From positions 25,667 through 89,666 of the forward strand of contig PXUB01000003.1 in the NCBI GenBank assembly GCA_003009755.1: DNA of 64,000 nucleotides. Direction: 5' to 3'. The notes below the pieces were generated by a model, which had not been told where the DNA came from, ran no database searches, and saw only the letters and a program-made list of their open reading frames with translations. Both the position numbers and the translations under genes were made by a program. Shown one piece after another: positions 24,283 to 31,984 of this stretch (position 1 is the first letter of the stretch; every line of letters begins with the position of its first letter). The DNA is from Thermoplasmatales archaeon SW_10_69_26. GTDB lineage: Archaea; Thermoplasmatota; SW-10-69-26.

Positions 24283-25326
24283 TCAGATGCTGTCCACGAT
24301 CAGGTCGTCGAACGCGGCCACGCGTTTGCGCCACTCCTTGGGGTGGACGAAGCGGCTCACGGCGGCCACGTTGGACAAGATCGCGTTGCCGTCCTGGGGC
24401 GTGAAGCAGAACCCGCTCACGGTCGAGCCGTCGGTGTGGATCGACTCGCGAGCGATGACGCCCTGGTTGAGGATGCGACCGAAGGGCCCGAACTGCCGCC
24501 CCATGTTGAACACGAGGTCGGCGTTCATCTTGTCGGTGAGAGCGATGTACTCGTCGTCCTCGAACCGGGCGATCGCCTCCTCGCGGGTGACGGGGTCGTC
24601 GAGATCCAGTTGGAACCAGATCGTGTGCATGAACTGCGTGGGGACCTTGATCGCGGAGGAGAACAGGTCCAGATCCTGGTCGCGGGTCCCGTAGAGGTCG
24701 ACGACGTCCTCGGCGTGGTGGGTGCCCTCGTCGGCGTCGTGGACGCTGAGCTTCGGCGCCAGCGGGCCCGCGCCCTGCTGGCCGACGTCGGTGGCCCGAC
24801 GGATGCAGACCACGCGCCCGCTGTCGAGGGCATGGCCCCCGTCGCCGAGCGCGCGCACGATCGCGGCGATGTTGTGCGTGTTGCAGGACACGATGTGCAC
24901 GAACCGGTCGTCCACGGCGTCGAGCACGTCGTTGTTCACGCCCAGCGCGAACGGCGTACCGAACCCGGCCTCGCTCCCCTGCGCGAGGAAGCCCTCGGGG
25001 CCGTCCATCGTCTCGTAGGTGGGCTTGCGGTCCAGCGCGATCCCGCTCGGCGTCGCCTCGACGACGACGGTCGCCTCCTCGACCGTGCCATCGAGCTCGC
25101 CGTCCACGTCGAACCCCGACTGCGCGAACTGCTTGCGGCGGTCCTCGTCGACGACGAACTCGGCACCCGCCTCGCGGACGCGATCGACGAGCGGTGCGTC
25201 GCTGCGTCGAGGGGTGTGCTTGGTGAACGTGACGCGGTCGAGGCCCAGCTCGGTGCCGCGGTCGGCCAGCAGGTAGGCCAACGGGGCCCCGATCGTGCCG
25301 GCACCCTGGATATGGACCCGGGTCAT
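24283..25326 (-). CDS. gap: type II (archaeal) glyceraldehyde-3-phosphate dehydrogenase
   Basis: 347 residues. It oxidises glyceraldehyde-3-phosphate to 1,3-bisphosphoglycerate with NAD(P)+. Seen: the Rossmann start VHIQGAGTIGAPLAYLLAD, catalytic Cys in HIVSCNTHNIAAIVRAL, and the substrate region SAIKVPTQFMHTIWFQ with a conserved His. These are archaeal type II signatures; bacterial GapA has SCTTN. It is divergent from nothing nearby and stands alone with a clear promoter at 25351-25361. The triosephosphate isomerase lies 1 kb away on the other strand. Confidence 0.92.
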   Translation of the reverse strand: MTRVHIQGAGTIGAPLAYLLADRGTELGLDRVTFTKHTPRRSDAPLVDRVREAGAEFVVDEDRRKQFAQSGFDVDGELDGTVEEATVVVEATPSGIALDRKPTYETMDGPEGFLAQGSEAGFGTPFALGVNNDVLDAVDDRFVHIVSCNTHNIAAIVRALGDGGHALDSGRVVCIRRATDVGQQGAGPLAPKLSVHDADEGTHHAEDVVDLYGTRDQDLDLFSSAIKVPTQFMHTIWFQLDLDDPVTREEAIARFEDDEYIALTDKMNADLVFNMGRQFGPFGRILNQGVIARESIHTDGSTVSGFCFTPQDGNAILSNVAAVSRFVHPKEWRKRVAAFDDLIVDSI

Positions 25327-25350
25327 GCTTGGGCCAACCACCACGACCAT

Positions 25351-25361
25351 CCTTATAAAGG
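25351..25361 (-). promoter_or_regulatory. TATA box of gap
   Basis: On the minus strand this reads CCTTTATAAGG, a textbook archaeal TATA element preceded by purine-rich BRE-like bases, centred 29-30 bp before the ATG at 25326. The mRNA should therefore be leaderless. Confidence 0.75.
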
Positions 25362-25416
25362 TTGCACGACGGTTGGTGCCCAAGCAGGTCGTCGCTATGG
25401 ATGGCGGGCCGACGGT

Positions 25417-25989
25417 TCACCGCTTGCAGATGTCGACGAAGTTCTCGAAGATCTCCTCACCGTGCTCGGTGTGGGAGACCTCCGGGTGGAACTGCAATCC
25501 GTACAGCGGGCGCTCGCGGTGGCGCATCGCCTGCACGCGGCAGGCCTCCGAGCTGGCCAGGGTCTCGAAGCCCTCGGGCACGGTCGTCACCTCGTCGTTG
25601 TGGCTCTCCCAGACCTGGCTGCGATCGGGGAGGCCGGCTAGGATGTCGTCCTGACCGACCCCGTCCTCGAGCACCAGCTCGGTCTTGCCGAACTCCGGCG
25701 TCTGGGCCGCCTCGGCGCGCCCGCCGAAGTGGCCGGCCATGAACTGGTGGCCCGCGCAGATGCCCAAGATCGGCACCTCGGCCTCGTCGAGGTAGGTCCC
25801 GCACTCGCCCAAGGTGTCCTCGAGCCCGATGCGCGGGGACCCGCCCGAGAGGACGAGACCGTCCACGTCGAGCTCGGCCAGCGGCGTGTCGTTGGGCACG
25901 ATCTCCGTGTCCACCCCGAGATCGCGCAGCGTGCGCCACTCCCGGTGCGTCCACTGCCCTCCATTGTCGATGACGACGATGCGGACCAC
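25417..25989 (-). CDS. guaAA: GMP synthase subunit A (glutamine amidotransferase)
   Basis: 190 residues. A class I glutaminase that supplies ammonia to a separate GMP synthase subunit B, the archaeal split arrangement. The catalytic triad is visible: Cys in ILGICAGHQFMAGHFGG, and His/Glu in LYGLQFHPEVSHTEHGEE; the oxyanion region is VLSGGSPRIG. The GTG at 25989 is the start. Subunit B is not in the window. A cttaag element lies ~37 bp upstream on the minus strand. Confidence 0.92.
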   Translation of the reverse strand: MVRIVVIDNGGQWTHREWRTLRDLGVDTEIVPNDTPLAELDVDGLVLSGGSPRIGLEDTLGECGTYLDEAEVPILGICAGHQFMAGHFGGRAEAAQTPEFGKTELVLEDGVGQDDILAGLPDRSQVWESHNDEVTTVPEGFETLASSEACRVQAMRHRERPLYGLQFHPEVSHTEHGEEIFENFVDICKR

Positions 25990-26060
25990 GGTCGGCTCCT
26001 ATCCCGACCAAGCCTCCCTCCGTTCTTAAGCGATTCGTCGTCGGCCCCCGCCGTGGACCC

Positions 26061-26229
26061 CGGGCTGTCTCGTTAAGCAGGGGCCGCGAAGGACACGAGG
26101 GATCGCCACGGCCACGAAGGGCCTGTGACTCGCCGCCGGGCGGCGTTGTCACGGCAGCTGCTCGCCTTTGTGCCCTGCGTCCCTTCGCGTACTTGGTGGT
26201 CCCCCCCGTTCCTTATCCTTACAGCGCGC
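26061..26229. repeat. dispersed imperfect-palindrome repeat, copy 1
   Basis: About 165 bp, starting cgggctgtctcgttaagcag and ending ttatccttacagcgcg, with close copies at 47525-47688 and 56795-56963. The left arm (aaggacacgagggatcgcca) pairs imperfectly with the right arm (the complement of cgtcccttcgcgtacttgg), and the centre carries gtgac...gtcac around gccgccgggcggc. The whole can fold into one long hairpin, as MITE- or REP-type elements do. This copy lies upstream of tpiA. Confidence 0.75.
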
Positions 26230-26280
26230 GTGGACCCCCTCGCGTGGTTTTTCAACGATGCCGACGTTGGTCGCGCCACC

Positions 26281-27009
26281 ATGGCAGCACCGATCGAAGA
26301 CCTCGAGCCGCCGGTCCTCGTCGTCAACTACAAGGTGTACCCCACGGCGCTGGGCGAACGCGCCCTCAGCCTTACACGCGAACTGGAGGAGGCCGCCGCC
26401 AGCTACCCGGACGCCACGCTCGCCATCGCCCCCAGCCACCCCGACGTCGGCGCCGTCGCCCAGGCCAGCGACCTACCCGTGCTCGCCCAGCACGCCGACG
26501 GCCACCGACCCGGGTCCGGTACCGGTCGCGTGCTGCCCGAGAGCCTCTCCGACCGAGGCGCGATCGGGAGCCTCATCAACCATGCCGAGCGCCAGGTCAC
26601 CGAGAAGGAGGCCAACCGGTCCGTGGACCGCCTGACGGAGAAGGGCATGGCCGTCATCGCGTGCGCCGAGGACGTCGAGGTCACGCGCACGATGGCCTCC
26701 CTGGAACCGACCTATGTCGCCATGGAGCCGCCCGAACTCATCGGCGGCGACGTCTCCGTCACCAGCGCCGATCCCGGCATCATCGAGGACAGCCTCGAGG
26801 CGGCCCAGGAGATCGATCCCGACGCCCGCATCCTGTGCGGAGCCGGCGTCAAGGACGCCGAGGACGTGGCCAAGGCTCGCGACCTCGGCGCCGAGGGCGT
26901 GCTCGTGGCCTCCGGGGTCACGAAGGCAGAGGACCCGACCCAGGCGGCCCGCGACCTGCTGCGAGGCGCCGTCGAGCCGGCAGCGACGCTCGAGGGAAGC
27001 GAGAAGTGA
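26281..27009 (+). CDS. tpiA: triosephosphate isomerase, archaeal short form
   Basis: 242 residues, close to the ~225 typical of archaea and shorter than the ~250 of bacteria. Catalytic sites: Asn/Lys in LVVNYKVYP, His in SLINHAERQV, Glu in VAMEPPELIGG; the phosphate loop is CGAGVKDAEDVAKARDLGAE followed by GVLVASGV. ATG 26281 is chosen: the frame stays open upstream through the dispersed repeat, but those residues are repeat-encoded. Works with the nearby gap gene in glycolysis/gluconeogenesis. Confidence 0.93.
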   Translation: MAAPIEDLEPPVLVVNYKVYPTALGERALSLTRELEEAAASYPDATLAIAPSHPDVGAVAQASDLPVLAQHADGHRPGSGTGRVLPESLSDRGAIGSLINHAERQVTEKEANRSVDRLTEKGMAVIACAEDVEVTRTMASLEPTYVAMEPPELIGGDVSVTSADPGIIEDSLEAAQEIDPDARILCGAGVKDAEDVAKARDLGAEGVLVASGVTKAEDPTQAARDLLRGAVEPAATLEGSEK

Positions 27010-27057
27010 AGAGGAGAGAGAAGAGGGGAAGCGGCCGGAAACCGGCCGAAGTGGAGG

Positions 27058-27243
27058 TTACGACTTCCGCAAGTACGGAAGTCCGGTCGAGTCGTTGACG
27101 CCAACCTCGTAGCCGTCAGGCAACTTGGATTGGCTCCCGGACTTCGGTTCGTCCTTGGAGAAGAAGTAGATCGTCTGCTCCCCACCGTTCTTCAGATCCA
27201 CGTTGCGGGAATAGAGTGTGTACCCGTTGTGCTCGTACGGCAT
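27058..27243 (-). CDS. conserved small archaeal protein of unknown function
   Basis: 61 residues: EHNGYTLYSRNVDLKNGGEQ, then TIYFFSKDEPKSGSQSKLPD and GYEVGVNDSTGLPYLRKS. I recognise this as a small protein conserved across many archaea, with an invariant TIYFFSK..PKSG core and a final GVN..TGLPxLKK. Its function is unknown. ATG 27243 fits the family start. It is convergent with tpiA. Confidence 0.75.
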   Translation of the reverse strand: MPYEHNGYTLYSRNVDLKNGGEQTIYFFSKDEPKSGSQSKLPDGYEVGVNDSTGLPYLRKS

Positions 27244-27287
27244 CCCTTGCACCCGACGGTGGTATAGCGTGGCCAGGCATGAAGGTT

Positions 27288-27311
27288 CCGCTTTCCCTCC
27301 GGGGAAAGCGG
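27288..27311. repeat. perfect 10-bp hairpin with UNCG-type loop
   Basis: CCGCTTTCCC, loop TCCG, GGGAAAGCGG. As RNA on the plus strand the loop is C(UCCG)G, a very stable tetraloop. Further short hairpins follow at 27361-27381 and 27391-27407, so the 27285-27430 spacer may be transcribed and folded. It is upstream of both the small archaeal gene (minus) and the YbaK gene (plus). Confidence 0.5.
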
Positions 27312-27474
27312 TCCTCACAAGGGAAACAGCCGACGGCAGCGGGGTTGACGCCGAGCGTCACCGCGATCCGTCCCCACGCGGTGTGGATGGGGCCCATTGA
27401 AAGGGCCGAAGGGAATATGGCAGGGAAGGCATGGAGGCCTGTCCCCTTCGATGGCATCCTCCGGAGGAGGAGTA

Positions 27475-27960
27475 GTGGTCGGTCCCGACGAGATCGTGGC
27501 CAACGCCCGCGACCGGGGGGTCCCCGTGGATCTGCTCTCGGATCTGGGCCCCATCCGAACGGTCGTCGAGGCCTCGGAAGCCGCCGGCCGCAGCCTCGGG
27601 GAGGTCGGGAACACGGTCCTCGTCACGATCCAGGGCCGACCCGTGCTCGTCGTCGTCCCCGGCGACCGCGCCCTCGACGGCGAAGCCGTCGGCGCCACGT
27701 ACGGCGCGGACGCGCTCGAGATCTCCCTCGCCACGCAAGCCGAGGCCCGCGAGCTGACCGGCTACGATCTCGGCCTGATCCCGCCCGTCGGCCACGAAGC
27801 CGACTGCGACCTCCTCGTCGACCGCCACCTCCTCGACCACGAGCGGGTCCTGTTCCCAGCCGGCACCGACGACACCCTCCTCGAGCTGGATCCCCGCCAG
27901 CTCGCCGCGCTGGACGACGCCGAGGTGGGCGAGTGGAGCCGCGCCAAGGACGAGGGTTGA
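27475..27960 (+). CDS. YbaK/ProX-type aminoacyl-tRNA deacylase
   Basis: 161 residues. The YbaK fold is suggested by RTVVEASEAAGRSLGEVGNT, VLVTIQGRPVLVVVPGDRAL and TGYDLGLIPPVGHEADCDLL (the G-x-x-x-G-x-V/I-x-P-x-G signature). Such enzymes remove wrong amino acids from tRNA (Ala- or Cys-tRNAPro). The conserved Lys that often follows the first strand is not obvious, so activity is uncertain. The start is set at GTG 27475 because GGAGGAGG (27463-27470) sits just before it; ATG 27451 would add 8 residues. Confidence 0.75.
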   Translation: MVGPDEIVANARDRGVPVDLLSDLGPIRTVVEASEAAGRSLGEVGNTVLVTIQGRPVLVVVPGDRALDGEAVGATYGADALEISLATQAEARELTGYDLGLIPPVGHEADCDLLVDRHLLDHERVLFPAGTDDTLLELDPRQLAALDDAEVGEWSRAKDEG

Positions 27961-27980
27961 CCCCGTCCGGACTGCCGAGG

Positions 27981-27988
27981 TTTTATCA
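27981..27988 (+). promoter_or_regulatory. TATA box of the aIF1A gene
   Basis: ttttatca, centred about 30 bp before the ATG at 28014; spacing implies a very short or absent leader. Confidence 0.6.
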
Positions 27989-28013
27989 CGAGTCACGGCT
28001 AAGAGGAGCCACG

Positions 28014-28331
28014 ATGGCCGAGGACGATGACCAGGGCAGCGGGTTCAACGGGCCTCTGCCCGACGAGCGGAAGCGGGAGATGTTCGCTCTCGCCAAGAAC
28101 CTGCTCGGCGGCTCCCGCCTCGAGGTCGTCTGCGAGGACGGCGAGACCCGCATGGGACGCATCAAGGGCAAGCACAAGCGCCGCATGTGGATCCGCGAGG
28201 GGGATCTGTTGATCGTCAAGCCCTGGGACTTCCAGGACGAGAAGTGCGACGTCGAGTACCGCTACGTCCAGAACCAGTCCGAGTACCTCTCTCGCCGGGG
28301 CATGATCCCCGACGAGCTGGACGTGTTCTAG
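28014..28331 (+). CDS. eif1A: translation initiation factor aIF-1A
   Basis: 105 residues, the normal archaeal size. The OB fold is seen in LLGGSRLEVVCEDGETRMGR, IKGKHKRRMWIREGDLLIVK and PWDFQDEKCDVEYRY, with a short acidic N-terminal tail. It binds the A site of the small ribosomal subunit during start-codon selection. The C-terminal SEYLSRRGMIPDEL matches archaeal orthologues. It is transcribed alone; no terminator run of T is clear downstream. Confidence 0.95.
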   Translation: MAEDDDQGSGFNGPLPDERKREMFALAKNLLGGSRLEVVCEDGETRMGRIKGKHKRRMWIREGDLLIVKPWDFQDEKCDVEYRYVQNQSEYLSRRGMIPDELDVF

Positions 28332-28916
28332 CTCGGTCGGTCGGCTCCCTTGGGGTCTCCCGTCGGCAGGCTGCCCCCAGCGGCTCCCGCCGACGGCGTC
28401 GCTCTGGATCGGAACGCCTCCGGCATTCCTGCTTCGAGCTCGTTGTCAGTGACCGCTGAGGCTATGCAGTGGATTCGGGCAGCCTGCCTCGGTCCGACCC
28501 TTCGGTCGCCGACCTCCCTCGCTGTGAAGCCGGGGTCATTGTCAGCGAACATGGGAGGGCGGCCATCCTGCCTTGGGTCCAATCGGCAGAGGCCGGCCCT
28601 CCGAGGAGGACGGATCCTGATCCGTCCGAACCGTGAGGGCTCCTGCCGTCAGGCGAACCCTCGCGGGAAGCCGAGCTTGCTCGGCTGACCCTTCGGTCGC
28701 CGACCTGCCTCGCTGCTGTGCAGCTGCCTGTTGCTGCTTGAAGCCTGGACGATGATAGAGGGGGAACTCCGCAGGTCGTTTCCTCGTCTGAGCGGGGGAG
28801 GTTCTACCGCCAAGAGGGGAACCGATCCCGATCTGCCGTGGCACGACCCCACACATATATGGCGGCTGACCGATACGGGCCACGGGCGCTGGGAGGCGTC
28901 CAGGAAGCAACTCGAT
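28332..28916. other. 585-bp spacer with a duplicated motif, no gene supported
   Basis: The sequence gacccttcggtcgccgacct occurs at about 28496 and again at about 28686, each followed by C-rich bases and cctcgctg; its first half can form GACC-CTTC-GGTC. Frames on the minus strand (for example ADNDPGFTAREVGDRRVG) look like broken pieces of a gene I cannot name. AT-rich cacacatatatgg at 28850-28862 is a plausible promoter, ~60 bp before the next gene. The rest looks non-coding or decayed. Confidence 0.4.
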
Positions 28917-29345
28917 ATGCGGAACACGATCATCCTGCTGGCAGCTGCGAGCCTGTTGACGATGGCGCCGGCGGCCGTCGCCGGTCACGGCGAAACGTTC
29001 GAAGAGGACGGCGAGATCCTCCTCGGTCAGCCCGGCACCAATGCCGGGGTCGGCGTCACCGAGCTCGGCGCCGCCTGCGATACCGAGAGCGAGCTGAACG
29101 GTGTCGACGGCCAATGGTACGCCATCGACGGCTTCGACGACCACGACTTCGAGCTGACGATGGACGACACGCTCGACGTCGACATGTACTTCTACACGAC
29201 CGAATGCGAGTTCATCGACGACGGCTTCGACGGAGCCGAGGCCTTCCTCGGCGGCACCGAGGACGGCACGGTCCCGTCCGAGGCCGCCTTCGCCGTCGTC
29301 GACGGCTTCGCCGGCACCGGCGACTTCACGCTCTCGATCAGCTGA
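28917..29345 (+). CDS. small secreted acidic protein
   Basis: 142 residues with a signal peptide (TIILLAAASLLTMAPAAVAG) and an acidic mature chain that reads as one beta domain of PPC/pre-peptidase type: YAIDGFDDHDFELTMDDTLD, VDMYFYTTECEFIDD, VVDGFAGTGDFTLSIS. Two cysteines. Its ending is like that of the secreted pair at 7177-8230. Function unknown. Confidence 0.65.
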   Translation: MRNTIILLAAASLLTMAPAAVAGHGETFEEDGEILLGQPGTNAGVGVTELGAACDTESELNGVDGQWYAIDGFDDHDFELTMDDTLDVDMYFYTTECEFIDDGFDGAEAFLGGTEDGTVPSEAAFAVVDGFAGTGDFTLSIS

Positions 29346-29445
29346 CGATCGGGCCCACCGCGGGCGGCCGCTGGCCGCCCGCCGTCTTCTTCTGTACATC
29401 TGACCCTCGCCGGGGCTCCAAGAGGCACCGGTGGCTTCCCAGCCC

Positions 29446-29760
29446 ATGCGCGCGATGGTGTTCTTCTCCCTGCATCCGATCGGCCGGGACGACAGCATGT
29501 CCGACGAGATCGCCGAGGCCGTCAAGGTCCTCCGCGAACACGGCCTCGAGCACGAGGTCGGCCCGACCGGGACCACGATCTTCGGCGAGCTCGGCGACAT
29601 CATGCAAGCGATCGAGGAGTGCCACGACCGGATCAGCGAGGACGGCACCCGCGTGAACAGCGAGCTGATGATCGACGCCAAGCCCGGGCTCGACGTCGGC
29701 GAGATGCGGGGCCGCGTCGACCGGGTCATGGAGCGGTTGGAGGAGCCGGCTCCCGCCTGA
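29446..29760 (+). CDS. MTH1187/YkoF-type thiamine-binding protein (DUF77)
   Basis: 104 residues: AMVFFSLHPIGRDDSMSDEI, HGLEHEVGPTGTTIFGELGD and MIDAKPGLDVGEMRGRVDRV are the hallmarks of the UPF0045/thiamine-binding family, which forms ferredoxin-like dimers that bind thiamine or its pyrimidine part. A second, frameshifted copy follows immediately. ATG 29446 is chosen; a GTG at 29431 would add five residues. Confidence 0.85.
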   Translation: MRAMVFFSLHPIGRDDSMSDEIAEAVKVLREHGLEHEVGPTGTTIFGELGDIMQAIEECHDRISEDGTRVNSELMIDAKPGLDVGEMRGRVDRVMERLEEPAPA

Positions 29761-29798
29761 GCCCGCAGCCTCGAGACCCGCCGCCCGGTTCGCGGGTC

Positions 29799-30090
29799 GT
29801 GCGCGCGATAGCGGTCGTCTCGATCCATCCCATCGGCGAGGGGGCCAGCCTCGGCGACGAGATCCGAGACGATCGAAGTCCTCGAGGACGGCGGCCTCGA
29901 GCACGAGGTCGGCCCCAGCGGCACCACGATCCTCGGCGGCTGGGACGAGGGGATGGCCACGCTCGAGCGCTGCAACGAGGCCTTGGGCGCCCCCGAGACG
30001 CGGGTCAACACCGTGATCGAGGTCGACGCCAAGCCCGGCCTCGACCCCGGCGACATCGAGGCGAAGGTCGACCGCGGGACCGGTCCCTAA
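29799..30090 (+). pseudogene. frameshifted duplicate of the thiamine-binding protein gene
   Basis: From the GTG at 29799 the frame gives VRAIAVVSIHPIGEGASLGD. One extra base near 29868 (gagatccgagacg) shifts the rest, which reads IEVLEDGGLEHEVGPSGTTI, LGGWDEGMATLERCNEALG and VIEVDAKPGLDPGDIEAKVD. Total length is 292 bp, one more than a multiple of three. Its TAA overlaps the end of the convergent DUF429 gene. Confidence 0.85.
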
Positions 30091-30800
30091 ACATGAATCG
30101 CTACGGGCCGGCCCGTCTGCGGGTCCTCGTCGGGAACCTCGGGCAACCGGCCGGCCTCGCCCTCGGCCACGCGGTGGGCCGACCAGGCGGCGATCGAGGC
30201 GTCGAGCACGTCGCGCGGGCTCATCCGGCCGACGCCACCGAGCGAGCGCGTGGGCCGCAGCCCGGCTTCCGCCAACAGCGTCAGCCGTTCGTAGGTGGCT
30301 CGCGCGCCGCGCCCGTAGGTCTCCAGCGGCCCGCCCTCGCCGCGTGCGTCGTTGAGCGCCAGGTAGGAGACCTCGGGGTGCATCTCGACGATCCGATGAT
30401 CGTCGCCGGCGGCCTCGTTCACCGCCAACAGCCGCTGGCGGCCGGCGAACATCGGCTCCGCGGGCTGCGGGCAGCCCTGCTCCTCGGCGATCCGGCAAGC
30501 CTGCTCGTAGCTGTCGACCTCGAACACGGCCAACGGCGGCGTCCAGAACACGCGCTCGCCGGCCTCGCCCAGCGCCTCGCGAGCGGCCACGTCGGCCCGG
30601 CGGCGGCCATCGCGCTGGTTGCCCTCGGGGTCGTCGTGCCCGATCGGGACGTCGACGGCGATCGTGTCCGCGCCCTCGGCGGCGTCGAGCAGCTCGTCGA
30701 GCTGGTCGAAGCGGCGGATCGCCGCCAGCGAGCCGTCCTGCAGCTCGACGGCGACCCAGGCGTCCGGCTGGCGGGCGTCGACGCCCAAGACCCTCGTCAC
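30087..30800 (-). CDS. DUF429 protein (RNase H-like fold), paralogue 1
   Basis: 237 residues. The family signature is a first-strand Asp (RVLGVDARQPDAWVAVELQD), AVDVPIGHDDPEGNQRDGRR, RRADVAAREALGEAGERVF and VEMHPEVSYLALND. DUF429 proteins are predicted RNase H-fold nucleases or phosphotransferases; none is well characterised. GTG start. It is the last of three DUF429 genes in a row on this strand (see 31255-31950 and 31985-32701). All three end in a TGRxVAxH tail. Confidence 0.8.
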   Translation of the reverse strand: MTRVLGVDARQPDAWVAVELQDGSLAAIRRFDQLDELLDAAEGADTIAVDVPIGHDDPEGNQRDGRRRADVAAREALGEAGERVFWTPPLAVFEVDSYEQACRIAEEQGCPQPAEPMFAGRQRLLAVNEAAGDDHRIVEMHPEVSYLALNDARGEGGPLETYGRGARATYERLTLLAEAGLRPTRSLGGVGRMSPRDVLDASIAAWSAHRVAEGEAGRLPEVPDEDPQTGRPVAIHV

Positions 30801-30840
30801 GCGCCCGGCAGAACGCCGGGCCCGTTTGTACGTGACGGCC

Positions 30841-31206
30841 TCAGCAGGTGGAGTGGATCAAGGCGCCGACGTCGGCGTCCTCGGCGAGCTCGTTGTACCG
30901 CTCGACCGCCGCGTTCGACTCGAGCACCTCGGTCTCGATGCCCTGTTCCTCGAGCCAGGCCAGCGTCTGGTCCTGCACCTGCAGGCGCTCGTTCTGGCCG
31001 CGGGAGAGGATGATGCGCTGGGCCCCCTCGTCGACGAGCTCCTCGACGTCCCCGATCTGGATGCCGGGGACGTGGCTGGTGCCGGTCTCGTTCCAGTTCC
31101 AGCCGCGAGCGCCGCCGGGCCACAGTTTCGCGTCGCGGAACGAGCCGTGGCCCTCGACGTCGACCTGGCCCCACGACAGGTCCTCGATCGTTGGTGGCTT
31201 CTCCAT
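30841..31206 (-). CDS. Mth938-like (DUF498) protein
   Basis: 121 residues: IEDLSWGQVDVEGHGSFRDA, KLWPGGARGWNWNETGTSHV and IILSRGQNERLQVQDQTLAW identify the Mth938/NDUFAF3-like family. The human relative helps assemble respiratory complex I; archaeal members are uncharacterised. It is inserted between the first and second DUF429 genes in the same orientation. Confidence 0.8.
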   Translation of the reverse strand: MEKPPTIEDLSWGQVDVEGHGSFRDAKLWPGGARGWNWNETGTSHVPGIQIGDVEELVDEGAQRIILSRGQNERLQVQDQTLAWLEEQGIETEVLESNAAVERYNELAEDADVGALIHSTC

Positions 31207-31254
31207 CGTCGACCCTCGTGCTGGCAAGCGGGTCCCGGCTACATGGGTGCTGGG

Positions 31255-31950
31255 TCAGGCGTGCACGGCGACCAGGCGACCCGTGCGCGGGTCCGAGGGC
31301 GGGTCCCCGGGCAGACGGCGGGCCTGGCCGCGGCTCACGCGGTGGGCGGTCCAGGCGGCCGCGCAGGCGTCCAGCGCCGGGCGCGGGTCGTGGTCGGCCG
31401 GTTCCACCTCCTCCGGGTGCAGGCCCTCCCCGTGCAGCCGCTCCAGCCGCTCGTCGAGGGCGGCCCACGAGCTGCCGTAGTGCTCGGGCGGGCGCCGACC
31501 CGCGCCCATGTGGGCGAAGCTGACCTCCGGATGCACCTCGACCAGGCGCTGGTCGCGACCGGCGCGGTCGGCCAGCGCCGCCAGCCGGTCGGCGGCGAAC
31601 CACAGCGCGGCCTCGAGCTTGGGCCAGCCGCGCTCCCGGCACATCGCCAACGCCTCGTGGTACGTGTCGGTCGCGAACACGGCCGGCGGTGGCAACACGA
31701 AGAACCGCTCGCCGGCCTCGCCCAGCACCTCGCGCGCGGCCACGTCGCAGGCCCGCCACCCGTCGCTCTCGCCTCGGGGGTCCTCGTGGCCGAGGGGCAC
31801 GTCGACGGCGATCGTGGCCACCTCATCATCGGCCGCCAGGGCCGCGTCGAGATCCCCGGCCGCGTGCAGGTCGACGAGCTCGCCGTCCTCGATCTCGGCG
31901 ACCCAGAACGGGGCTCGTCCGCGAGCGTCGACGCCTTGGACCCGCACCAC
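31255..31950 (-). CDS. DUF429 protein, paralogue 2
   Basis: 231 residues with the same layout as paralogue 1: RVQGVDARGRAPFWVAEIED, TIAVDVPLGHEDPRGESDGW, CDVAAREVLGEAGERFFVLP, LVEVHPEVSFAHMGAG, and the end TGRLVAVHA. All the family acidic positions are kept. GTG start at 31950. The spacers to its neighbours are 34-50 bp, so the cluster is probably one transcript. Confidence 0.8.
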   Translation of the reverse strand: MVRVQGVDARGRAPFWVAEIEDGELVDLHAAGDLDAALAADDEVATIAVDVPLGHEDPRGESDGWRACDVAAREVLGEAGERFFVLPPPAVFATDTYHEALAMCRERGWPKLEAALWFAADRLAALADRAGRDQRLVEVHPEVSFAHMGAGRRPPEHYGSSWAALDERLERLHGEGLHPEEVEPADHDPRPALDACAAAWTAHRVSRGQARRLPGDPPSDPRTGRLVAVHA

Positions 31951-31984
31951 ACGCTCGCGAACCCGGGTCCGGGTTGAAGACTGT

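Noticed and set aside
26125..26280. N-terminal extension of tpiA through the dispersed repeat
   Set aside because: The extra residues are encoded by the palindromic repeat and recur in the other copies; the isomerase starts at 26281.
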